Shown: positions 1-4,498 of the stretch, piece after piece
How the letters are laid out: every line of letters starts with the position of its first letter
Numbering within the stretch: the first letter of the stretch is position 1
The notes under the pieces: model-generated
The model's database searches: none
Told to the model about the DNA's origin: nothing
The model's input: the letters and a program-made list of their open reading frames with translations, nothing else
Source of the DNA: Minisyncoccota bacterium
GTDB taxonomy: Bacteria > Patescibacteriota > Minisyncoccia > Phycocordibacterales > UBA9973
Assembly (NCBI GenBank): GCA_030157745.1
Contig: JAOAUE010000023.1
Span: 1-5,226 of the forward strand
DNA length: 5,226 bases
Reading direction: 5' to 3'
Made by a program: the position numbers and the translations under genes

Positions 1-885
1 AAAAAACCTAAAATCATAGTTATTTGCGGTCCTACTGCTACAGGCAAAAGTGACTATGCGGTAAATCTTGCAAAGGAGCTTGCGGGCCTAAACCACGCGA
101 ATAGCGTGGTCGGCCGAACTTCACAAAGTGAAGTTTTAGGCGAAATTATTTCTGCTGATTCACGACAAGTTTATAAGGGGCTAGACATTGGTAGTGGCAA
201 AATTACCAAACGTGAGATGAAAGGTGTTCCACATCACCTTCTCGACGTTGCTAGTCCAAAGCGCACATTTTCTGTCACTCAATATAAGAAACTAGCTGAC
301 AAAGCGATAAAAGATATTTTATCTCGTGGCAAAACACCTATCCTCTGTGGTGGGACAGGATTTTATATCGATGCTGTGATTTATGATCAAACTTTTCCAG
401 AAGTACCACCAAACAAAGCCTTGAGAAAAAAGTATTCTCTTTTTTCTGCTATAGCAAATTTTAAAGTATTGCAAAAGTTAGACCCACAAAGAGCTTTGAC
501 TATCGACAAACATAACAATACACGGATCATACGAGCTATCGAAATAGCAACAGCGCTAGGCAAAGTACCTCTTCGGTATCCAAGCAGTAGGAAAAGTAAA
601 TACGATGTGGATTGGATATATCTAGACTTCCCTGACGAAGTACTGAAACAAAGGATTCGTATTCGCCTATTCGCGCGAATAAGGGGTATAGTTGCGGAAG
701 TAAAGAAATTGCATGCGCAAGGGGTGAGCTGGAAGAAGCTTGAAGCCCTGGGGCTTGAATATAGATATATGGCTCTCTATCTTCAGAAGAAGCTTACAAA
801 ACAAGAAATGCTAGAAGGTCTAGAAAAAGCTATTTGGCAATACGCCAAGCGTCAAAGAACTTGGTTTAAAAAATATGCGAAATAG
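1..885 (+). CDS. miaA: tRNA dimethylallyltransferase MiaA, 5'-truncated by window edge
   Basis: MiaA transfers a dimethylallyl group to N6 of A37 in tRNAs that read codons beginning with U. The frame is open from base 1, so the true start lies upstream and 294 residues are visible. Counting from the first visible residue, the P-loop GPTATGKS is at 10-17, the DSRQVYKG motif with the conserved catalytic-region Asp is at 53-60, and LDIGSGK follows. The LCGGTGFYI segment, the LDPQRALTIDKHN...RIIRAIEI segment and the C-terminal GLEYRYMALYLQ and IWQYAKRQRTWFK blocks are all typical of the family. Residues 30-47 (LNHANSVVGRTSQSEVLG) interrupt the normally continuous link between the P-loop helix and EIISADS. 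They are encoded by a palindromic insertion described separately. The GTG at 106 is inside this insert and is not a credible start, because it would remove the P-loop. The protein ends slightly early after WFKK. The next gene is tRNA-Trp, although whether this tRNA is a MiaA substrate here is not shown. Confidence 0.95.
   Translation, partial: KKPKIIVICGPTATGKSDYAVNLAKELAGLNHANSVVGRTSQSEVLGEIISADSRQVYKGLDIGSGKITKREMKGVPHHLLDVASPKRTFSVTQYKKLADKAIKDILSRGKTPILCGGTGFYIDAVIYDQTFPEVPPNKALRKKYSLFSAIANFKVLQKLDPQRALTIDKHNNTRIIRAIEIATALGKVPLRYPSSRKSKYDVDWIYLDFPDEVLKQRIRIRLFARIRGIVAEVKKLHAQGVSWKKLEALGLEYRYMALYLQKKLTKQEMLEGLEKAIWQYAKRQRTWFKKYAK
86..141 (+). repeat. Palindromic T-shaped element inserted in frame in miaA
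   Basis: Outer arms GCCTAAA (86-92) and TTTAGGC (135-141) are perfect reverse complements. They enclose two perfect hairpins, CCACGC-GAATA-GCGTGG (93-109) and ACTTCAC-AAA-GTGAAGT (118-134), joined by the 8-bp palindrome TCGGCCGA (110-117). Removing 54 bp (88-141) restores the usual MiaA sequence LAG-EIISADS without a frameshift, and a GGC triplet is found at both edges (85-87 and 139-141). The insert adds 18 codons with no stop. Structure and placement are seen directly. That it is a mobile or repeated element is inference. Confidence 0.8.
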
Positions 886-903
886 CTCAAATTGATCTTT
901 TTT

Positions 904-911
904 GTTATAGT
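904..911 (+). promoter_or_regulatory. Extended -10 promoter for tRNA-Trp
   Basis: TGT followed by TATAGT (906-911) forms an extended -10 element. The predicted start is near 918, four bases before the mature tRNA. I see no convincing -35 at a 16-18 base spacing. Confidence 0.5.
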
Positions 912-921
912 ATGGACTGTT

Positions 922-995
922 GGGCGATTAGTTTAGTGGTAGAACGAAGGTCTCCAAAACCTTTGGTGTGGGTCCGATTCCTACATCGCCCGCCA
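922..995 (+). tRNA. tRNA-Trp (anticodon CCA), CCA tail encoded
   Basis: A full cloverleaf can be drawn. The acceptor stem is GGGCGAT (922-928) with ATCGCCC (985-991). The D stem is GTTT (931-934) with GAAC (942-945), around a minimal seven-base loop containing GG. The anticodon stem is AAGGT (947-951) with ACCTT (959-963), around loop CTCCAAA, placing anticodon CCA at 954-956. The T stem is GTGGG (968-972) with CCTAC (980-984). Discriminator G992 is followed by an encoded CCA (993-995). The T loop reads TCCGATT, so position 55 is C instead of the near-universal U. An anticodon of CCA reads UGG only, consistent with the standard code and not with UGA recoded as Trp. Confidence 0.95.
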
Positions 996-998
996 CAA

Positions 999-1047
999 AA
1001 AGAAATAATAAAAACCCTCATTTACTGAGGGTTTTTATTATTTCTTT
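999..1047. terminator. Bidirectional terminator between tRNA-Trp and rpmG
   Basis: A 22-bp perfect stem (999-1020 with 1026-1047) around the loop TTTAC has a CCCTCA/TGAGGG core at the top and an A-rich/T-rich base. The T-rich arm forms a U-tract in either direction, so it can end both the tRNA transcript and the converging rpmG transcript. The right arm overlaps the last codons and the stop codon of rpmG (1038-1040). Confidence 0.9.
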
Positions 1048-1196
1048 GATTCTTTGAAAGTTACTACCTTGCGAAGCTTGCGAGAATACTTTTTGAATTC
1101 AAGCTTAATACCCGCTAGTTTCTTGCGGTTTTTGGTAGACCAATAAGTCTCACCTGTCTCTTTGTTTACCAATTTTACTAGGTTGTCTTGTGCCAT
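1038..1196 (-). CDS. rpmG: 50S ribosomal protein L33 (cysteine-free form)
   Basis: This 52-residue protein begins MAQDNLVKLVNKETGETY and has the L33 signature: a WSTKNRKK stretch, then KLEFKKYSRKLRKVVTFKE. L33 is a small 50S subunit protein near the E site. The two zinc-binding CxxC pairs of the other L33 class are absent, so this is the zinc-independent form. The ATG at 1196 is chosen because the longer open frame (TTG at 1235) would add 13 residues not found in the family and would run through the promoter. The predicted start of transcription is four bases before this ATG, and no Shine-Dalgarno sequence is visible. The 3' end lies inside the shared terminator. Confidence 0.92.
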   Translation of the reverse strand: MAQDNLVKLVNKETGETYWSTKNRKKLAGIKLEFKKYSRKLRKVVTFKESKK

Positions 1197-1206
1197 ATGT
1201 CCGGAA

Positions 1207-1235
1207 ACTATATCATCAAAGCCTATTTTGAGCAA
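1207..1235 (-). promoter_or_regulatory. rpmG promoter
   Basis: On the minus strand, TTGCTC (1235-1230), a 17-base spacer and TATAGT (1212-1207) form a sigma70-type promoter. TGA before the -10 hexamer also makes an extended -10. The predicted start is near 1200, giving a leader of about four bases before the rpmG ATG. Confidence 0.7.
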
Positions 1236-1246
1236 GTTACACTAAC

Positions 1247-1275
1247 TTGACTTTAAGCCTATAAAGTGCTATAAT
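1247..1275 (+). promoter_or_regulatory. Strong promoter for hairpin leader and 147-aa gene
   Basis: TTGACT (1247-1252), a 17-base spacer and a consensus TATAAT (1270-1275) form one of the two best promoters in the window. The predicted start is near 1282, one base before the long hairpin at 1283. It lies back to back with the rpmG promoter. Confidence 0.8.
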
Positions 1276-1282
1276 ATAAAAA

Positions 1283-1341
1283 AGGTTAAGAAAAATACAG
1301 CGCTTGGTTCCCTGCTCCGAGAATTGTATTTTTCTTAACCT
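1283..1341 (+). promoter_or_regulatory. Long 5'-leader hairpin (element A)
   Basis: A 17-bp perfect stem joins 1283-1299 (starting AGGTTAAGAAAAAT) to 1325-1341. The 25-base apical part holds TTGG (1304-1307) and CCGAG (1317-1321), which can pair as TGG with CCG. No U-tract follows, and a gene starts 18 bases downstream, so this is not a normal terminator. Its base coincides with the predicted transcription start, so the RNA would begin with this structure. The 77-nt leader shows no Shine-Dalgarno sequence before the ATG at 1359. The apex resembles the hairpins at 4499 and 4594. Function is unknown; a regulatory leader, an RNA-stabilising 5' structure or a separate small RNA are all possible. 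Confidence 0.6.
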
Positions 1342-1358
1342 AAAACCAAGTTCATTTT

Positions 1359-1802
1359 ATGGAAATCAAATCAGCCTCCATGCTCGTAACAAAAAACGGT
1401 TACTGCGTAAAAGTAGTTCTTCCTAATGGAAGTGATGTTTGTTTTTTTACTGACGGAGAGATGAATCACAGAACATGGACCCTAACTGAAAAAAAGCCAA
1501 ATGAAATTCTTGATCGCAGAGAATTCTGGCGTATGCGTCGGGAATGGAAATTGCAGGAAGTTTCATTAACTGCAACTCAAATGGCAAAAGCTGTTGTGCT
1601 TGCAGAAAAAGTTATAGCTGACCCCTATCATGGTTTCAGTTACAGCTGGAGAAGAAAGCATAATATTCCTACTACCGAAGAGTTCAAAAGAAGGAAGAGT
1701 ACCGGTCAAAACTACGGAGTAGCAATTATTAACTCCAAAGTTCAAAGACCTACCCTGGGCGACAACCCTGCGTTTCAAAAATTGAAACAAAAATTTACCT
1801 AG
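1359..1802 (+). CDS. Hypothetical protein, 147 aa
   Basis: I do not recognise this protein. The first 45 residues look beta-rich, with alternating hydrophobic positions (VTKNGYCVKVVLP, DVCFFTDG). A charged, probably helical stretch follows from about 48 to 90, with WRMRREW at 57-63 and TQMAKAVVLAEKVI at 73-86. The tail is basic and contains YSWRRKH and EEFKRRK. There is no signal peptide or membrane segment, so it should be cytoplasmic; the basic tail could suit nucleic acid binding, but that is a guess. The ATG at 1359 is the first in frame after a strong promoter and a 77-nt hairpin leader. Transcription ends at the palindromic terminator just downstream, so it is a single-gene unit. Confidence 0.75.
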   Translation: MEIKSASMLVTKNGYCVKVVLPNGSDVCFFTDGEMNHRTWTLTEKKPNEILDRREFWRMRREWKLQEVSLTATQMAKAVVLAEKVIADPYHGFSYSWRRKHNIPTTEEFKRRKSTGQNYGVAIINSKVQRPTLGDNPAFQKLKQKFT

Positions 1803-1812
1803 TGGCAACAAC

Positions 1813-1859
1813 ACTCCATAAAGATTTTTATTTAAATAAAAATCTTTATGGAGTTTTTT
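1813..1859 (+). terminator. Palindromic Rho-independent terminator
   Basis: Bases 1813-1854 form a perfect 42-bp palindrome (arm start ACTCCATAAAGATTTT) with TTTAAA at its centre, followed by six T residues. It starts 11 bases after the stop of the 147-aa gene. The stem is long and AT-rich, like the other terminators here. The next promoter begins immediately after the T-tract. Confidence 0.9.
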
Positions 1860-1860
1860 C

Positions 1861-1890
1861 TTGCTTAAAATATATTTTTTATGGTACAAC
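1861..1890 (+). promoter_or_regulatory. Promoter for coiled-coil membrane protein
   Basis: TTGCTT (1861-1866), an 18-base spacer and TACAAC (1885-1890) preceded by TGG give an extended -10 promoter. The predicted start falls at 1897, the A of the ATG, so the mRNA would be leaderless. Confidence 0.55.
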
Positions 1891-1896
1891 AAAGGC

Positions 1897-2370
1897 ATGA
1901 AGGAGCAATTTAACCGCAACAAAATAAAACTTGAGAAAAGTGCTGACAAAGCAACTCGTTGGATAGGTTCTACTACCTCTCTTATCGTGCATAGTATTTT
2001 GTTTTTAGGAGCTTTTACGCTTCCCTTTTTTGGAATTTCACTAGAGCGAGTTTTACTAGTGTTAACAACTGCAGTTTCTTTGGAAGCTATATATCTGGCG
2101 ATATTTATCCAAATGTCGGTTAACAAAAACACCAAAGATATTGAAATCATTCAAGAAGACGTCGAGGACATCCAAGAAGACGTGGATGAGATTCAAAAGG
2201 ACGTGGACGAAATCCAAGAAGACGTGGATGAGATTCAAGAAGACATCGAAGAGATCGAGGAAGACAGCACTGAGGATCAAAAGATAGAACAAAAAGAAGC
2301 TCAAGCTATCACTGCTATCCAAACTATCCTTACTCAATTGCAAAAAGAAATAGAACAGTTGAAAAAGTAA
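1897..2370 (+). CDS. DUF1003-like two-helix membrane protein with heptad-repeat tail
   Basis: The 157-residue protein starts MKEQFNRNKIKLEKSADKA and has a basic N-terminus. Two hydrophobic segments at about 26-46 and 52-73 are joined by a very short loop, so both ends should lie on the same side of the membrane. The pattern RWIGS...IIVH-like helix, then SLEAIYLAIFIQMSVNKN, resembles DUF1003-type small membrane proteins. Residues 81-122 are six near-identical heptads of the type DVDEIQE, strongly acidic and predicted to form a coiled coil. A second helical stretch ends in LQKEIEQLKK. Isoleucine/valine recur at fixed heptad positions. The ATG at 1897 is preferred over an in-frame TTG at 1861, which lies in the promoter. 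The role is unknown; membrane-anchored oligomerisation through the tail is inference. It is a single-gene unit closed by a terminator shared with the facing gene. Confidence 0.8.
   Translation: MKEQFNRNKIKLEKSADKATRWIGSTTSLIVHSILFLGAFTLPFFGISLERVLLVLTTAVSLEAIYLAIFIQMSVNKNTKDIEIIQEDVEDIQEDVDEIQKDVDEIQEDVDEIQEDIEEIEEDSTEDQKIEQKEAQAITAIQTILTQLQKEIEQLKK
2137..2262 (+). repeat. Six in-frame 21-nt tandem repeats encoding heptads
   Basis: Units start at 2137, 2158, 2179, 2200, 2221 and 2242 and encode DIEIIQE, DVEDIQE, DVDEIQK, DVDEIQE, DVDEIQE and DIEEIEE. Units at 2179 and 2221 differ by only two bases, which points to recent duplication or slippage. The unit length of seven codons keeps the coiled-coil register, so copy number can change without harm to frame. 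Confidence 0.9.
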
Positions 2371-2377
2371 AAATAAT

Positions 2378-2411
2378 AATCCCCGCCAACTTGTGACGGG
2401 GATTTTTATTT
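2378..2411. terminator. Bidirectional terminator between convergent genes
   Basis: AATCCCCG (2378-2385) pairs with CGGGGATT (2397-2404) around an 11-base loop. T-rich DNA follows on the plus strand, and the A-rich left flank gives a U-rich tract on the minus strand. It lies between the stop of the coiled-coil gene (2370) and the stop of the minus-strand gene (2411). Confidence 0.85.
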
Positions 2412-2632
2412 TATGTTCGTTGTCTTGATTTCACAGCTAATCTAAAAAATAAATAGCTGATAATAATACAAGAGATAGCGTATACACCTGAAGCAAAAGA
2501 TGCTCCTGATGTATCTGCGTACTTGTCAGGCTGGGCACCAAGAGGTAATCTCCCGACAACGAAACAGTATGAGCAGTAAATTGAGCCTAAAAGAAAGATT
2601 ACAAACCCAGTGAAAAAACTTACTTTTTTCAT
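2411..2632 (-). CDS. Small two-helix membrane protein, 73 aa
   Basis: I do not recognise a family. The protein begins MKKVSFFTGFVIFLLGSIY. The first hydrophobic segment is at about residues 5-27 and the second at about 47-66, followed by a basic tail ending KSRQRT. A polar loop of about 20 residues (LPLGAQPDKYADTSGASFA) joins them. Two lysines before the first helix and the positive tail after the second suggest that both ends are cytoplasmic and the loop is outside. The ATG at 2632 is supported by a strong promoter 24 bases upstream and by the lack of an earlier in-frame start after it. It is a single-gene unit that converges on the coiled-coil membrane protein; whether the two membrane proteins interact is unknown. 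Confidence 0.7.
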   Translation of the reverse strand: MKKVSFFTGFVIFLLGSIYCSYCFVVGRLPLGAQPDKYADTSGASFASGVYAISCIIISYLFFRLAVKSRQRT

Positions 2633-2655
2633 AAAAACAGGTTTTATTTGCTATA

Positions 2656-2684
2656 AGTATAGCACCTTTTGAACAAAAAGTCAA
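2656..2684 (-). promoter_or_regulatory. Promoter of the 73-aa membrane protein, with palindromic -10 region
   Basis: On the minus strand, TTGACT (2684-2679), a 17-base spacer and TATACT (2661-2656) preceded by TGC form a strong extended -10 promoter. The predicted start is near 2649, giving a 17-base leader. The -10 sits within the inverted repeat GCTATA-AG-TATAGC (2650-2663), which could be a small operator or simply a by-product of a TA-rich -10. Confidence 0.7.
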
Positions 2685-2688
2685 GTAG

Positions 2689-2717
2689 TTGTTTTTATCA
2701 AGTTTTACTAGTAATGT
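2689..2717 (+). promoter_or_regulatory. Possible promoter of the 127-aa gene
   Basis: TTGTTT (2689-2694), a 17-base spacer and TAATGT (2712-2717) would start transcription near 2724, seven bases before the ATG at 2731. The -10 is a poor match, so this is tentative. Confidence 0.3.
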
Positions 2718-2730
2718 AAAACAAAAAACT

Positions 2731-3114
2731 ATGATAGCGCATTTTGACAAAGACTACTCCTTTTACCTTGAGTATAGCGAAATAAATGATCTATTAACTG
2801 GAACATTTATACAAGGAAAGCTTTCACATATAGACGAGCCGGTAGAAATAATGCTGAAGAATTTTGATGAAATTGCCCGCCTAAAAGAAAGGAGATCTGG
2901 GACAACTATATTTTCTAATGAAGCTGATCTGGTGGTTGTCTATTGGGAAAAAGAAAAACACAAAATCTTCTTTCTCGACACTTGGTTTAAAGAGGCTATC
3001 AAGACTGCAATCTCTGGTAAAACAGTTACTATAAGATGGGGCGCTGAGAAAATCGATATTATGGCAGGCCATATAGGTGAAGCAAAGCGGTTCAAAGCTA
3101 TCTTTAGCTCATAA
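2731..3114 (+). CDS. Hypothetical protein, 127 aa
   Basis: I do not recognise this protein. It starts MIAHFDKDYSFYLEYSEIND and reads as a mixed alpha/beta soluble domain: likely strands at FYLEYS, LTGTFIQGKL and ADLVVVYWEKEKHKIFFLDTW, a helix at FKEAIKTAIS, then a strand TVTIRW. It has no signal peptide, membrane segment or cysteines. The ATG at 2731 is preferred to an in-frame TTG at 2689, which overlaps the probable promoter. There is no Shine-Dalgarno sequence. It is divergent from the small membrane protein and ends at its own terminator. Nothing in the context fixes a function. Confidence 0.7.
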   Translation: MIAHFDKDYSFYLEYSEINDLLTGTFIQGKLSHIDEPVEIMLKNFDEIARLKERRSGTTIFSNEADLVVVYWEKEKHKIFFLDTWFKEAIKTAISGKTVTIRWGAEKIDIMAGHIGEAKRFKAIFSS

Positions 3115-3124
3115 CAAATAACTC

Positions 3125-3155
3125 AAATCCTGATTTTTATAATCAGGGTTTTTTT
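3125..3155 (+). terminator. Rho-independent terminator of the 127-aa gene
   Basis: AAATCCTGATT (3125-3135) pairs with AATCAGGGTTT (3141-3151), with one T-G wobble, and is followed by continuing T residues to 3155. It starts 11 bases after the stop codon. On the minus strand it could also act as a weaker second terminator for ychF. Confidence 0.85.
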
Positions 3156-3179
3156 ATTTTTAGATTCTAAATTCTATTA

Positions 3180-3211
3180 CCCCGCAGGAAAGCTAATCGC
3201 TTCCAACGGGG
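3180..3211 (-). terminator. GC-rich hairpin downstream of ychF
   Basis: CCCCG (3180-3184) pairs with CGGGG (3207-3211). Inside, GGAAAGC (3187-3193) pairs with GCTTCC (3199-3204), with one bulged A. It lies 24 bases after the ychF stop codon on the minus strand. The following bases (TAATAGAATTTAG) are only loosely U-rich, so termination is uncertain. On the minus strand the same sequence encodes a 13-residue open frame, MPAPLEAISFPAG (3218-3177), with AGGAG directly abutting its ATG, which is too close for a normal ribosome site. It may instead be a repeated palindromic element. Confidence 0.45.
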
Positions 3212-3235
3212 CAGGCATCTCCTTTTATGTTGCGA

Positions 3236-4237
3236 CTATATTCTGAATTCGATAACGTCTCCGTCACGCACTACGTATTCCTTCCCTTCTATACGAACCA
3301 AACCTTTGGCGCGAGCTTCGGCGTAGCTTCCAGCATCGAGCAAATCTTTCCAAAAGACAACTTCGGCGCGGATGAATTTGTCTTTGAAATCAGTGTGTAT
3401 AGCAGTTCCGGCTATAGGAGCAGTGCTACCTACCTTGATAGTCCAAGCGCGAGTTTCTTTTTCTCCAGTTGTAAAATAAGTCTCAAGATTCAAAAGTTTG
3501 TAACAAGCCCTGATCATATCATCAAATCCTGTCTCAAAAACTGGATCTATCTCTACATATGGGCCAGGGAGTTCATTAACGACTTCTTTGACTTTGTTTT
3601 CAGTTGCAGAAGAAGTGTTGAGCGCATAAAGCATAGGCTTCATTGTCAAAAGGTTGAGCTGAGCTACTAGTGGCTTTTCAGGATCTTCGAGAGCAACACT
3701 AGAGGCCATAACTTCATTCTCTAGTGCAGTCTTTATCTTCTCTAGTGCTTCGTGCAAAACTATCGCTTCCTTTACACCGCGCTTGGCGTCTTTGGCATTG
3801 GTTTCAAGGCGCTTGTTAACAGTCTCTAGATCAGCGAGTATAAGCTCCATGTTGATAACGCTGATATCAAAAAGAGGGTCTACTTTGTTGGCGACATGTA
3901 TCACGTCCTTGTCTTCAAATACCCGCACCATGTGAAGTATGGCGTCAGTCTCGCGGATATTTGCGAGAAATTTATTCCCCAAGCCTTCACCCTTACTAGC
4001 TCCTGCCACAAGACCTGCAATATCAACAAACTCTATGACAGCTGGGATGGTGCTTTGAGTTTTTGAAAATTCGGCAAGCTTATAAAGCCTCTCATCTGGT
4101 ACAGGAACGATACCAACAGAAGGATCAATAGTGCAAAAAGGGTAGTTCTCTGCTGGAACCCCTTTTTTGGTTAGTGCGTTAAAAAGTGTAGATTTGCCGA
4201 CATTTGGTAGTCCGACGATACCGATAGATAAACTCAT
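3236..4237 (-). CDS. ychF: Ribosome-associated ATPase YchF (OLA1 family)
   Basis: YchF is an Obg-related P-loop NTPase that prefers ATP and binds ribosomes. The 333-residue protein shows G1 GLPNVGKS (9-16), NYPFCTIDP (31-39), G3 DIAGL (72-76) then GASKGEGLGNKFLANIRE, and a histidine at 114 that aligns with the catalytic H114 of the E. coli protein. INMELILADLE is a family hallmark. The C-terminal TGS domain spans about 255-333 (RAWTIKVG, HTDFKDKFIRAEV, GKEYVVRDGDVIEF). It is about 30 residues shorter than the E. coli protein (363), mainly by loss of an acidic segment between the G4 region and the IRACYKLLNLETYF block. The G4 motif, normally NxxE, reads NTSS (207-210). The ATG follows the stop of the 78-aa gene by one base, with GGGGAAG just before it, so the two are probably translationally coupled. 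Confidence 0.95.
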   Translation of the reverse strand: MSLSIGIVGLPNVGKSTLFNALTKKGVPAENYPFCTIDPSVGIVPVPDERLYKLAEFSKTQSTIPAVIEFVDIAGLVAGASKGEGLGNKFLANIRETDAILHMVRVFEDKDVIHVANKVDPLFDISVINMELILADLETVNKRLETNAKDAKRGVKEAIVLHEALEKIKTALENEVMASSVALEDPEKPLVAQLNLLTMKPMLYALNTSSATENKVKEVVNELPGPYVEIDPVFETGFDDMIRACYKLLNLETYFTTGEKETRAWTIKVGSTAPIAGTAIHTDFKDKFIRAEVVFWKDLLDAGSYAEARAKGLVRIEGKEYVVRDGDVIEFRI

Positions 4238-4238
4238 A

Positions 4239-4475
4239 TTACTTCCCCATCATTAACTTTTGTAGTTCACCTTGGTGCTTGCGCATAACTTCCATAGAAG
4301 CGGCCATTTCACTTTTGCCAGCTTTTTTCTCAGCCTCTATTTCCTTTGCCATTTTTTCAAAAAATTCTGGGTTGGCATTTACAGCCTCCATGATCATTTG
4401 TCTTTGGGCTTCTGGTAGGCTCTTTAATTGTCGCTCCAACAGCTTGTTGGTTAGCATCTTTTTTAATCCAAACAT
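4239..4475 (-). CDS. Hypothetical helical protein, 78 aa, in operon with ychF
   Basis: I do not recognise a named family. The protein starts MFGLKKMLTNKLLERQLKSL and is almost entirely helix-forming, with high K, E, Q and M content and no cysteine. PEAQRQMIMEAVNANPEFFEKMAKEIEAE suggests a helix-turn-helix-like hairpin of two amphipathic helices broken at NANP. A second half (SEMAASMEVMRKHQGELQKLM) continues as a helix. It has no membrane segment. Its TAA stop is one base from the ychF ATG, which strongly suggests co-transcription and perhaps a link to YchF or the ribosome, though that is inference. ATG 4475 is taken as the start because an extended -10 places transcription exactly there; the methionine at residue 7 (4457) is an alternative. 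Confidence 0.75.
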   Translation of the reverse strand: MFGLKKMLTNKLLERQLKSLPEAQRQMIMEAVNANPEFFEKMAKEIEAEKKAGKSEMAASMEVMRKHQGELQKLMMGK

Positions 4476-4481
4476 GGAAAC

Positions 4482-4490
4482 ATCTTAGCA
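4482..4490 (-). promoter_or_regulatory. Extended -10 promoter of the 78-aa/ychF operon
   Basis: On the minus strand, TGC followed by TAAGAT (4487-4482) forms an extended -10. The predicted start is 4475, the A of the ATG, so the transcript would be leaderless. No good -35 is seen. Confidence 0.5.
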
Positions 4491-4498
4491 TACCTACA

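Noticed and set aside
106..885. GTG at 106 as the start of miaA
   Set aside because: The frame is open to base 1 and the P-loop lies upstream of 106; the GTG is inside the palindromic insert.
1861..1896. TTG start extending the coiled-coil membrane protein by 12 residues
   Set aside because: These bases hold a promoter directly after a terminator T-tract, and the ATG at 1897 coincides with the predicted transcription start.
1566..2150. Long open frame on the minus strand (194 codons)
   Set aside because: It runs opposite two better supported plus-strand genes and straight through the palindromic terminator at 1813-1854. It has no promoter, and its composition looks like a reverse reading.
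2062..2343. Minus-strand open frame rich in L, F, D and V
   Set aside because: It is the antisense of the heptad-repeat region; its periodicity is inherited from the 21-nt repeats.
2411..3114. Toxin-antitoxin pair formed by the 73-aa and 127-aa proteins
   Set aside because: They are divergent with separate promoters, and neither shows a known toxin or antitoxin motif.
3227..3670. Plus-strand open frame of 147 codons
   Set aside because: It lies wholly antisense to ychF, whose family match is unambiguous.
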